Shown here: positions 26,658 to 34,951 of the stretch, in pieces | Layout: every line of letters starts with the position of its first letter | Numbering within the stretch: the first letter of the stretch is position 1 | NCBI GenBank assembly: GCA_023100825.1 | Contig: CP095846.1 | Span: 434,001 to 498,000, forward strand | Length of the DNA stretch: 64,000 nt | Origin: Nocardioidaceae bacterium SCSIO 66511 | Lineage (GTDB): Bacteria > Actinomycetota > Actinomycetes > Propionibacteriales > Nocardioidaceae | Reading direction: 5' to 3' | The notes under the pieces: model-generated | What the model was told of the DNA's origin: nothing | The model's database searches: none | The model's input: only the letters and a program-made list of their open reading frames with translations | Position numbers and translations under genes: made by a program

Positions 26658-27635
26658 TCAGGCGATCGCCTGGACGGCGCTGAGTAGCGCAACGTCCACG
26701 ATGTCGTCCGCGGTCGCGCCACGGGAGAGGTCGTTCAGCGGTGCTGCGAGTCCTTGCAGGACGGGGCCGAGCGCGCGTGCGCCGCCGAGTCGCTGGGCGA
26801 TCTTGTACCCGATGTTGCCCGACGCGAGGTCGGGAAAGATGAAGACGTTTGCGCGACCAGCGACTGGCGAACCGGCGGCCTTCGTTGCGGCGACCGACTC
26901 CACGAAGGCAGTGTCGAACTGCATCTCTCCGTCGGCGAGCAGATCGGGTGCGCGTTCATGGAGCAGCGCGAGAGCGGCGCGCACCTTGGAGATACTCGGA
27001 TGGTCGGCACTGCCCATGCTGCTGAACGAGAGCAGGGCCACGGCAGCGGACTCGCCGGTCAGCGATTCGAAGGTTGCAGCACTCGCGACCGCGATGTCGA
27101 CGAGTCCCTCGGCGTCGGGGTCCGGTACGACCGCGCAGTCGCCGAAGGCGAGCGGTCGGCCATCGGGCAGGACGAGTACGAAGCTACTCGACAGGGTGCG
27201 GAACCCGGGGGCAAGCCCGATGACGTTGAGGCCTGCGCGCAGTACGTCTGCCGTCGGCGAGGTGCAGCCCGCGACACAGGCATCCGCGCGGCCGAGTCCG
27301 ACCAGGGCGGCGCCCAGGTTGATCGGCGCGGACGCGGCAGCTTCGACCTGTTCGCGCGTACGCTTCCCGTCGGAGTACCGCGACCGTACGTACTCGCCGG
27401 CATCACCATCGGCGAGGCTGGCGAGCGTCGCCACTTCCACCCGATCATCGAGCGAGCGTGACACGGCCGACGGTCCGACCACTGCTACATCGATGCCCTT
27501 GCTTGCAAGGGAATTGGCCGCACTGATGACACGGTCGTCCTCACCTTCGGGTAGTACCACGCGAACCCGCTCGGACGACCCGACGCGGTCGAGCCAACTG
27601 GTAGTCAGCAACTCTTGGTCGGCGAGGGTGGTCAC
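26658..27635 (-). CDS. pta: Phosphate acetyltransferase, short form
   Basis: 325 residues consisting only of the PTA/PTB catalytic domain ([19 protein letters not shown] near the start; [39 protein letters not shown] near the end), without the N-terminal DRTGG part of long bacterial Pta. It turns the acetyl phosphate made by Xsc into acetyl-CoA; a dedicated short Pta is a standard member of C2-sulfonate clusters. Start is uncertain: GTG 27635 has GGAG 10 bases upstream, ATG 27659 is an alternative. Divergent from an IclR gene. Confidence 0.82.
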   Translation of the reverse strand: MTTLADQELLTTSWLDRVGSSERVRVVLPEGEDDRVISAANSLASKGIDVAVVGPSAVSRSLDDRVEVATLASLADGDAGEYVRSRYSDGKRTREQVEAAASAPINLGAALVGLGRADACVAGCTSPTADVLRAGLNVIGLAPGFRTLSSSFVLVLPDGRPLAFGDCAVVPDPDAEGLVDIAVASAATFESLTGESAAVALLSFSSMGSADHPSISKVRAALALLHERAPDLLADGEMQFDTAFVESVAATKAAGSPVAGRANVFIFPDLASGNIGYKIAQRLGGARALGPVLQGLAAPLNDLSRGATADDIVDVALLSAVQAIA

Positions 27636-27831
27636 GTGATCAGAGCTCCGTCGGCGCATGCCCTTGGCCAGGTCGTGGCTACGATCCGCATCGTCCACCA
27701 CCTCGCCGTCGGTCGTGACAACTCTGCTCGCACCTCCTGGGTGGCCGAAAGATCCAGTTCGCTGCAGGATTCGCGGTACCAGTCGGCGCGTCCGACGCCG
27801 ACGACCTACGCTGACCCGAGGAGGAACGAGC

Positions 27832-28617
27832 ATGAGCGCGAAGCAGGCACCGGCCGGAACACAGGCGATCGGGCGTGCCCTTGCGGTGCTGCGGATGCTC
27901 GCCGAGTCGCCGGATGAGCTGGAGGCGGGTGCGATCTCGTCCGGCCTCGAGTTGTCGACCGGCACGACCAAGCGGATCCTCGGTGCGCTACTCGCCGAGA
28001 GCCTGATCGCCCAGAACCCGAAGACCGGTCACTACTACCTCGCGAGCGGCGCCATCCTGCTCGGCCAGGCCGCGCAGCGTGGTTTCGGGCTCGACCGGGC
28101 GCTTCCCGTTCTCGAGGATCTGAATGCCGAGACGTCGGAGTCGGTGAACCTCGTCGTACGCGAGGGGTCCGAATCGGTGGTCATGATGCGTGTGCAATCC
28201 ACGCTGCCTCTTCGGTTCGAGCAGCACCCCGGTGCTCGGTTCCCGCTGTACTCGACTGCATCGGGCAAAGCGATGCTGTCGAGGTCTTCTGATGCAGACA
28301 CGTACGTCGCATCTCTTCCCGAGAGCCTCAAGCCGCTTACAGACAACACGCTTCGTACTCCCGCACGACTCGACGCACAGCTGGCGCAGATCCGAGAGCG
28401 CGGCTACAGCATCGACGATGAGGAGAACGTCGCCGGCGTCCGCTGTGTGGGTGCCCCCGTGCTCGACTCGTACGGCGAGGCACAGGCTGCGGTGACCGTG
28501 CAGGTTCCGACCGTGCGGATGCCCAAGCGGCGTGTGCTCGAACTCGGAGAGCGGGTGCAGATCGCGGCCAAGGAAGTCGCCCGCTTCGTGCCCATCGACC
28601 GCAGGATGTCGGGCTGA
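27832..28617 (+). CDS. IclR-family transcriptional regulator (2)
   Basis: 261 residues: N-terminal wHTH (about 10-70, [20 protein letters not shown]) and IclR effector domain ([38 protein letters not shown]). ATG 27832 follows GAGGAGG. It is divergent from pta and lies upstream of the Fe-ADH/MFS unit, from which it is separated by 180 bases containing the strongest copy of the shared operator dyad; it probably regulates one or both. Confidence 0.88.
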   Translation: MSAKQAPAGTQAIGRALAVLRMLAESPDELEAGAISSGLELSTGTTKRILGALLAESLIAQNPKTGHYYLASGAILLGQAAQRGFGLDRALPVLEDLNAETSESVNLVVREGSESVVMMRVQSTLPLRFEQHPGARFPLYSTASGKAMLSRSSDADTYVASLPESLKPLTDNTLRTPARLDAQLAQIRERGYSIDDEENVAGVRCVGAPVLDSYGEAQAAVTVQVPTVRMPKRRVLELGERVQIAAKEVARFVPIDRRMSG

Positions 28618-28756
28618 GGGACTATCCGGCGATCGTATCGATCGTGGGTCAAATCGGCTGGGGACAGGCGGCGTACAGGCGTTCCCGCATGCTCTGCGAA
28701 TGAAGAATTTCCGGGTGACGGGGTTCACAGCGAGCTGATCTCGTTCTAGTGTGCCT

Positions 28757-28785
28757 CACTATGTGGCTACAGCGACCACATAGTG
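28757..28785. promoter_or_regulatory. Shared operator motif upstream of Fe-ADH (10-base arms, N9)
   Basis: CACTATGTGG (28757-28766) and CCACATAGTG (28776-28785) form a perfect inverted repeat with 10-base arms and a 9-base centre, 12 bases before the Fe-ADH start. It is the longest of three dyads with the core ATRTGG-N9-CCAYAT in the island, and its position would block transcription or translation start when bound. Confidence 0.65.
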
Positions 28786-28797
28786 AAGGGACGTTCG

Positions 28798-30069
28798 ATG
28801 GGATCAGATACGAGCAATGAGAGCGTGTTCACCTGGGCGGCGCCGCCGCTCAAGTTCGGCCTCGGAGCACTCGACGAGATCGGCGCAGAGGCCGCGGCGC
28901 GCGGAGTGACTCGATGCCTGGTCCTGACTGATCCCCGCGTACGACAGACGGGCACCGCGGATCGGGTGCGGGACTCTCTCGCCAGCGCCGGCGTCAAAGC
29001 CGAGGTCTACGACGGCGTTGCGACCGAGCCGACCGACGAGAGCATCGATGCCGCTGTCGAGTTCGCGCGGGACCAGGAATGGGACTGCTTCGTCGCCGTA
29101 GGTGGCGGTTCGGTCATCGACACGGCGAAGGCCGTCAACCTGCTCACGACTCACCCGGGCACCTTGCTGGACTTCGTGACGCCGCCGATCGGTGAGGGCA
29201 AGACGCCTTGGTTGCCGCTGAAACCGCTCATCGCCGTGCCCACCACGGCCGGCACCGGCTCGGAGTCGACGACGATCTGTGTCGTGGACCTCCTCGGGCT
29301 ACACCTCAAGGCAGGTGTCAGCCATCCGAGTCTGCGCCCTGCCCTCGCGATCATCGATCCGCTCACGACCGTGACGATGCCGCCCGCCGTGACTGCAGCG
29401 AGCGGCATGGACGTGCTTTCGCATGCACTGGAGAGCTACACCAGCGTGCAGTTCGATGCCAAACCGGCGCCCGCCGATCCGATGACTAGGCCAGCGTTCT
29501 GCGGGTCGAACCCGATCAGCGATGTCTGGTGCGAGATGGCGCTCGGGCTCGTCGGCCGATTCCTCCGACGCGCGGTTCTGAACGGCCGCGATATCGAGGC
29601 GCGCTACCAGATGGCGCTCGCGTCGACGTACGCCGGAACGGGGTTCGGGAACGCGGGAACGCACCTTCCACATGCCAACGCATATCCCGTTGCCGGCGCC
29701 GTGCGCGACTACCAAGCGCGCGACTATCCGCCGATGCCCATGGTTCCGCACGGGCAAGCGGTTTCGTCCACCGCAGCCGAGGTCTTCCGTTGGACGTATC
29801 CGGCCGATCCGGCCAGGCACCTACGCGCCGCGGAACTGCTGTCCGGTGGAACCTTCACCTCGACCGACGGAAGGGACGCGCTTCCGCAGGTCCTGCAGGA
29901 GCTGATGCGCGACATCGGAATGCCCGTCGGCCTGCGCAGCTTCGGATACACCCGTGACGACATCGACGAGCTCGTCGAGGGCACGTTGAAGCAGACGCGT
30001 CAGCTCGCCGTCGTACCGCGACCCGTGACACGTGAAGACCTGGGGGAGATCTTCACCGCATCTCTGTAG
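28798..30069 (+). CDS. Iron-type alcohol dehydrogenase, HOT/ADHFE1-like; candidate isethionate dehydrogenase
   Basis: 423 residues of the group III iron-dependent alcohol dehydrogenases: NAD-binding GGGSVIDTAKAV (about 102), PLKPLIAVPTTAGTGSE, metal ligands in GMDVLSHALES (about 203) and MVPHGQAVS (about 314). The phrases MTRPAFCGSNPISDVW and GFGNAGTHLPH place it near the hydroxyacid-oxoacid transhydrogenase branch, so 4-hydroxybutyrate-type chemistry is a possible alternative. In this context oxidation of isethionate to sulfoacetaldehyde is the simplest role, parallel to the iron-type sulfoacetaldehyde reductases of anaerobes. ATG 28798 follows AAGGGA. An MFS permease follows 31 bases on. 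Confidence 0.75.
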   Translation: MGSDTSNESVFTWAAPPLKFGLGALDEIGAEAAARGVTRCLVLTDPRVRQTGTADRVRDSLASAGVKAEVYDGVATEPTDESIDAAVEFARDQEWDCFVAVGGGSVIDTAKAVNLLTTHPGTLLDFVTPPIGEGKTPWLPLKPLIAVPTTAGTGSESTTICVVDLLGLHLKAGVSHPSLRPALAIIDPLTTVTMPPAVTAASGMDVLSHALESYTSVQFDAKPAPADPMTRPAFCGSNPISDVWCEMALGLVGRFLRRAVLNGRDIEARYQMALASTYAGTGFGNAGTHLPHANAYPVAGAVRDYQARDYPPMPMVPHGQAVSSTAAEVFRWTYPADPARHLRAAELLSGGTFTSTDGRDALPQVLQELMRDIGMPVGLRSFGYTRDDIDELVEGTLKQTRQLAVVPRPVTREDLGEIFTASL

Positions 30070-30100
30070 TGCACCCGTCCCCGGCCCCTAGGAGCTTCCG

Positions 30101-31486
30101 ATGAGCAGCACCTCTCCCGCAAGAGAACAGGTCTCGGTACGAAGAGTCGCCTTCGCCTCGGCGATCGGCGCGACCATCGAGTGGTACGACTTCTTCATCT
30201 ATGGCACGGCCGCTGCGCTCGTGTTCAACCGGTTGTTCTTCTCGAACCTCCCGGACTCCGTCGGAACCCTGGTCGCGTTCGGCACGTTCGCCGTCGGCTT
30301 CCTGGCCCGCCCTGTCGGCGCCGTCATATTCGGACATCTCGGCGACAAAGTCGGCCGCAAGAAGATGTTGATCCTCACCCTCGCGATCATGGGTGTTTCG
30401 ACCTTCGTCATCGGCCTGCTGCCGACGTACGACCAGGTCGGCGTACTGGCGCCGATCCTCCTCGTGGTCATGCGGGTTCTGCAGGGAATCGGCGTCGGTG
30501 GCGAGTACGGCGGCGCAGTGCTGATGGCTGTCGAGTACGCGCCGCGTGGGCGGCGGGGCTTCTACGGCAGCTGGCCACAGGTGGGTGTTCCGGGCGGACT
30601 GTTGCTCGCCTCGCTGATGTTCAGCGCACTCTCGTTCATTCCCGATGCGCAGTTCGACGCGTGGGCTTGGCGGATCGCGTTCCTGAGCACGATCGTGCTC
30701 GCCGCGGTCGGACTGTACGTGCGGCTCAAGGTGATGGAGACGCCCGCGTTCGCCAAGGTCCAGGCGGCGCAGGACGAGGCGAAGATCCCGTTCGCCGAGC
30801 TGCTTCGGACCCACCGCAAACAGTTGCTCCAGGGCATGGGCACGCGGTGGATCGAGGGCCTCGTCTTCAATGCGTACGCAGTGCTCGCAGTGAGTTACGC
30901 GACCTCCGATGTCGGGGTATCGAAGTCCGTTGTGCTGAACGGTATTGCGATCGGCGCGGCGATCGGATGCGTGCTCACGCCGGTTTACGGACACCTGTCC
31001 GACCGATTCGGGCGTAAACGCGTCTACAGTGCGGGCGTCGTGGCGATCGTCTTGTACACCTTCCCGTCTCTCGCGCTGATTCGTACCGGGTCTACGCCGC
31101 TGATCTGGCTGAGCATCGCCCTCGGGCTCGGCGTCATCTACGCCGCGATCTACGCGCCGCTCGCAGCGATGTGGTCGGAGATGTTCGATACTCGCGTTCG
31201 CTACACCGGCATCGGATCGGTCTACCAGTTCTCCGGCATCTACGCGAGCGGACTGACACCGTTGATCGGCGCCTCGCTGATCGGGTGGCTGGACGGCGAA
31301 CCGTGGTTGTTCGCTACCTACATGGTCGTGATCGGCGTCTTCAGCCTGGCGGTCGTTTCGCACATGCCGGAGACGTACCGCAAGGAGATCATGCCGACCG
31401 TGAGCGCGGACGGAGAGCAGATCGACCCGGAGCCCGTCGGGGAGATCGCCCTCGACGACAGTCCGCGCGCCGGTCTCGGGACGTGA
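30101..31486 (+). CDS. MFS transporter, metabolite:H+ symporter (MHS) family
   Basis: 461 residues, 12 hydrophobic segments. The N-terminus VRRVAFASAIGATIEWYDFFIYGTAAALVF is the signature of the MHS group, which imports organic acids with protons; GHLGDKVGRKKML is the MFS loop 2-3 motif. Encoded after the Fe-ADH, it is a good candidate for isethionate uptake (IseU-like role), but MHS substrates cannot be read from sequence. ATG 30101 follows AGGAG. Confidence 0.82.
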   Translation: MSSTSPAREQVSVRRVAFASAIGATIEWYDFFIYGTAAALVFNRLFFSNLPDSVGTLVAFGTFAVGFLARPVGAVIFGHLGDKVGRKKMLILTLAIMGVSTFVIGLLPTYDQVGVLAPILLVVMRVLQGIGVGGEYGGAVLMAVEYAPRGRRGFYGSWPQVGVPGGLLLASLMFSALSFIPDAQFDAWAWRIAFLSTIVLAAVGLYVRLKVMETPAFAKVQAAQDEAKIPFAELLRTHRKQLLQGMGTRWIEGLVFNAYAVLAVSYATSDVGVSKSVVLNGIAIGAAIGCVLTPVYGHLSDRFGRKRVYSAGVVAIVLYTFPSLALIRTGSTPLIWLSIALGLGVIYAAIYAPLAAMWSEMFDTRVRYTGIGSVYQFSGIYASGLTPLIGASLIGWLDGEPWLFATYMVVIGVFSLAVVSHMPETYRKEIMPTVSADGEQIDPEPVGEIALDDSPRAGLGT

Positions 31487-31529
31487 GCGCTGGGTGGTGC
31501 GGCCTTGGCTCACTGGCGGGCTCCGTGGC

Positions 31530-31930
31530 CAAGTGGTTCCTGCTCGCTGCCGGCCTTCCCGATACTTCGGCTGGGCAAAAGACCCGGCGACGCGCGCAGC
31601 CGCCACTTCGGTTCGGTCGCTTGGCGGCTGTCCCGTCACCTTAATATGGGGTCAGGGTAACGTTCGGTTTCGATGTCACATCCGTACCAGTTGTCGCTGG
31701 CGTACCAGCGGGCATGGCAACCTATCACTTTGCACGGTGTATCTGCCGTGCAGAGTGGAGTTTCACCATGTTTACTTGGTAAACCACCACCCACCGACCC
31801 TGCAGAAACCAACCGGAAGGCGAAAGCCGGCAAGCAGCCCAGCCCGTAGCTGCGGATCCCCGCGTTGCCGCGTCTTTTGCCCAACTGAGCGGCAGGGAAA
31901 GCCGACAGCGGGGCCGAAACGGGCAGTCGG
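31530..31930 (-). repeat. Structured repeat element, copy B, with terminal inverted repeats
   Basis: The 519-base gene-free stretch 31487-32005 holds an element homologous to copy A at 18325-18640 but in the opposite orientation. Landmarks (minus strand) are GTTTACCAAGTAAAC (31784-31770), the hairpins at 31752-31731 and 31710-31695. Its two ends, 31543-31602 and 31851-31913, are inverted copies of one another (shared core CTTTTGCCCA within about 60 similar bases), as in a MITE-like element. Reading frames through it are not supported as genes. Confidence 0.7.
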
Positions 31931-32005
31931 GCAGTCGCACGGTAGAAGCGGAAAGGCCGAGTACGCACCCCAACCGATGGCCGACCAACTGGGTCAGAAT
32001 GGATC

Positions 32006-33460
32006 ATGACGCGAACCCCGATCTCGATCAGGCGCGACGCTGATCAGCCGCTGTACGAGCAGCTGCGCGATGCGATCGAGCATCAGATCGCCAACGGGGC
32101 GATCGATCCGCGGTTGCCGCTGCCGTCGTCGCGTGAGCTCGCCCGTGAGCTCGGCGTGTCTCGCAACACGGTCAACACCGCGTACCAGGAGTTGCTTGCC
32201 GCGGGCTTCATCGAGGCGCGGCCGCGCCGGGGGTTCTTCGTCAACGCCGAGATCACGGTGCCGTTGGACCCGCCCGGCGACCGGCTGCGGGAGGCCCCCG
32301 TCGACTGGTCCGAGCACATTGTGCGCAGAGCCGACACCGCGATGCCGCAGATCGCCAAGGTTCGTGACTGGTACCGATATCCGTATCCGTTCATCGCCGG
32401 CCAGGTCGCTCCCGACTCCTTTCCTCGGCTGGCGTGGTCTCGGGCGTTACGGGACGCGCTCGACAAGCCGCATCTGCACTTCAGCCTGCGCGACGGCGTC
32501 GACGAAGACGACCCGATGCTGGTCGAGTCGTTGTGCAAGCACGTTCTGCCGTCGCGAGGGATCGAGGTCGGTCCCGAGAATGTGCTGATCACGCTCGGAT
32601 CGCAACAAGGACTCGACCTGCTCGCACATTCATTGCTCGGACCCGATCGTACTGTCGGCGTCGAGAATCCCGGCTACCTCGACGCGTGGCACATCTTCGT
32701 ACGCGCCGGCGCCGCGTTCGCGCCGATCGACGTCGACGACAGCGGGCTCGTCCCGCCGCGCGATCTCGACGGCATCGACGTGGTCTACCTGACGCCCAGC
32801 CACCACAGTCCGACGAACGTCACGCTGTCGATCGGTCGTCGGCAGGCGCTGCTGGCGATGGCCGAACGCTCGCGCTCCCTGATCATCGAGGACGACTACG
32901 ACAGCGAATTCAGGTACCAGGGAAGCCCGACGCCCGCGCTGAAGGCCTTGCCCGGAAGTCAGCGCGTGGTCTATCTCGGCACGTTCTCGAAGTTCCTGGC
33001 CCCTGGGCTACGGCTCGGCTACATGGTGGCGGAGCCCGAGCTGATTGCGGAGGTACGCAACCAACGGCGCTACCGCGTACGCCATGCGGCGGGGCAGACC
33101 CAGCGGGCGATGGCGCTGCTGATCGAGAACGGGCAGTACCGACGCACGATCCGCCGTCGCCGAACCGACCTGCAGCGCAAGTGGACTCGGCTGCGCGACG
33201 CGTTGCGCGACGAGCTCGACTGGCCGATCAACCCGCCGCCGGGCGGTGTGAGCATCTGGCTGAAGGCCCCGCCGGAGGTCGACGGTGTCGACCTGGCCGA
33301 GCGTTGTCTCGAGGCCGGTGTGGTGATTGAACGCGGCGACATCTTTTTCGCCGACCCGGAGGCGAACCGAAACCACCTCCGACTCGGATTCTCGGCGATC
33401 GACCTCGAGTCGATCGCCCCGGGCGTACACGAGTTCGCTCGGGTGCTGTTGCGCAGCTGA
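32006..33460 (+). CDS. tauR: MocR/GntR-type PLP-binding regulator, probable TauR
   Basis: 484 residues: N-terminal GntR wHTH (about 10-75, PLYEQLRDAIEHQIANG, SRELARELGVSRNTVNTAYQ) fused to a class I aminotransferase fold with the PLP-lysine region TFSKFLAPGLRLGY (about 325-338). MocR proteins of this kind (TauR of Rhodobacter) activate taurine genes and sense PLP with taurine. It lies 123 bases upstream of tpa on the same strand. No good ribosome site precedes ATG 32006; CAGAAT 7-12 bases before it could be a -10 box of a leaderless transcript. Confidence 0.82.
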   Translation: MTRTPISIRRDADQPLYEQLRDAIEHQIANGAIDPRLPLPSSRELARELGVSRNTVNTAYQELLAAGFIEARPRRGFFVNAEITVPLDPPGDRLREAPVDWSEHIVRRADTAMPQIAKVRDWYRYPYPFIAGQVAPDSFPRLAWSRALRDALDKPHLHFSLRDGVDEDDPMLVESLCKHVLPSRGIEVGPENVLITLGSQQGLDLLAHSLLGPDRTVGVENPGYLDAWHIFVRAGAAFAPIDVDDSGLVPPRDLDGIDVVYLTPSHHSPTNVTLSIGRRQALLAMAERSRSLIIEDDYDSEFRYQGSPTPALKALPGSQRVVYLGTFSKFLAPGLRLGYMVAEPELIAEVRNQRRYRVRHAAGQTQRAMALLIENGQYRRTIRRRRTDLQRKWTRLRDALRDELDWPINPPPGGVSIWLKAPPEVDGVDLAERCLEAGVVIERGDIFFADPEANRNHLRLGFSAIDLESIAPGVHEFARVLLRS

Positions 33461-33504
33461 GCCGCCCCGTCGAAGCGCGCTCGGCCTGGTACCCACGAAC
33501 TGGC

Positions 33505-33540
33505 CGATGGGTGGACCTTCAACCAACCCACTGCGATGGG
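33505..33540 (+). promoter_or_regulatory. Candidate TauR direct repeats upstream of tpa
   Basis: CGATGGG occurs twice (33505-33511 and 33534-33540) 29 bases apart in the 123-base region between tauR and tpa. MocR regulators bind direct repeats with such spacing, so this is a candidate site; evidence is the repeat alone. Confidence 0.3.
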
Positions 33541-33583
33541 CCACAGTTGGCGAACACCCGTCGGCCGAGTTGGAGGGCCCACC

Positions 33584-34951
33584 ATGACGCGATCCGATCT
33601 CCGTGCCCGCGCGCAACGGCATCTGTTTCCGCACTTCACCCGGGGACAGGCATGGCAGGCCGACTCCATTCCGATGATCGTGCGCGGCGAGGGAAGCTAT
33701 CTGTTCGACGATCGCGGCAACCGTTTCCTGGACGGGTTGTCTGGGCTCTTCTGTGTCAACATCGGGCACGGGCGTACCGACATCCCTGCCGCGGCAACCA
33801 AGCAGATGGAGGAGCTCGCCTACTGGACGAACTGGGGCGCCGCACATCCGGCGGCCGTCGACGCCGCCACGCAGATCGCGGAGCTCGCGCCAGGTGACCT
33901 CGACGTGACCTTCTTCGTCAACTCGGGTTCGGAAGCGGTCGAGTCCGCAATCAAGTTCGTACGCCAATACCACCGCAGTCGAGGGGATGCGTCTCGTACG
34001 CAGATCGTCGCCCGAGACATGGCGTACCACGGCACGACGCTCGGTGCGCTCGCTGTGACCGGAATCCCTTCGTACAAAGAGCCCTTCGGTCCGCTGATGC
34101 CGGGGGTTCTCCGGGTGCCGAATACCCTTGGGGAGGAGATTCCCGACGGCGGGAGCGCCGCCGACCTCCCGAGCATTCAGGCGATTCGCGCGACCATCGA
34201 GGATGCCGGCCCTGAGACCGTTGCTGCGTTGTTCGCCGAGCCCGTACAGAACTCGCGCGGCGCCCTGGTGCCGCCGGACGGATACTGGCAGGAACTGCGT
34301 GCCCTGTGTGACGAGTACGGAATCCTTCTGGTCGCCGACGAGGTGATCTGCGGTTTCGGTCGGCTCGGCGAATGGTTCGGGTCGACCAAGTTCGGCGTCG
34401 TACCCGATCTGATCACGTTCGCGAAGGGATCGACCTCGGGGTACGCGCCGCTCGGTGGCGTACTCGTCCGGAGACCGCATGTCGACCAGCTACTCGAGTC
34501 GCCGGCAGCCGGGATGTTCAGCCACGGGGCCACGTGGGGCGGTCATCCCGTGTCGACGTCGGTCGCGGTTGCGAACCTCACCGCACTGCGCGACGAACAG
34601 GTGCCGGCGCACGTACGCGCGCTGGAGCCGCACTTCCAGTCGGGCCTTGACGGTCTGCGGAATGCGCATCGCAGCGTGCGCGAGTGGCGCGGCACCGGGT
34701 TCTTCTATGCGCTCGAGCTGATGGGCGACCGTGACGCCCACCGAGAGCTGACGGCGAGCCAGTCGGTCGAGCTCATCCGTGAGGTCATGCCGCGAGCTAT
34801 GAGCGACGTCGGTCTCATCACCCGGCCCGACGACCGCGGCGCGACGATGCTGATGCTCTCGCCGCCGCTGGTATCCGACCAGACGGTGCTCGATGACCTA
34901 CTGGACAAGGTCGATGGCGTGCTCACGGCCGTGGACGCGCATGTTGCCTAG
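33584..34951 (+). CDS. tpa: Class III aminotransferase, probable taurine:pyruvate aminotransferase
   Basis: 455 residues with class III (omega) aminotransferase motifs: HFTRGQAWQADSIPMIVRGE near the start, NSGSEAVESAIKF, ADEVICGFGRLGEWFG, and the PLP lysine near residue 281 in LITFAKGSTSGYAPLGG. Tpa removes the amino group of taurine onto pyruvate, giving sulfoacetaldehyde and alanine. The assignment rests on the tauR neighbour, xsc close by and the TauABC-like importer. ATG 33584 follows TTGGAGGG. Its stop shares CTAG with the stop of the convergent VWA gene, leaving no space for a terminator. Confidence 0.8.
   Translation: MTRSDLRARAQRHLFPHFTRGQAWQADSIPMIVRGEGSYLFDDRGNRFLDGLSGLFCVNIGHGRTDIPAAATKQMEELAYWTNWGAAHPAAVDAATQIAELAPGDLDVTFFVNSGSEAVESAIKFVRQYHRSRGDASRTQIVARDMAYHGTTLGALAVTGIPSYKEPFGPLMPGVLRVPNTLGEEIPDGGSAADLPSIQAIRATIEDAGPETVAALFAEPVQNSRGALVPPDGYWQELRALCDEYGILLVADEVICGFGRLGEWFGSTKFGVVPDLITFAKGSTSGYAPLGGVLVRRPHVDQLLESPAAGMFSHGATWGGHPVSTSVAVANLTALRDEQVPAHVRALEPHFQSGLDGLRNAHRSVREWRGTGFFYALELMGDRDAHRELTASQSVELIREVMPRAMSDVGLITRPDDRGATMLMLSPPLVSDQTVLDDLLDKVDGVLTAVDAHVA

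Noticed and set aside
31636-32007. A 123-codon minus-strand frame with similarity to a frame at 18333-18530
   Set aside because: Similarity comes from the repeat element; substitutions change many residues but preserve hairpins, so a protein gene is not supported.
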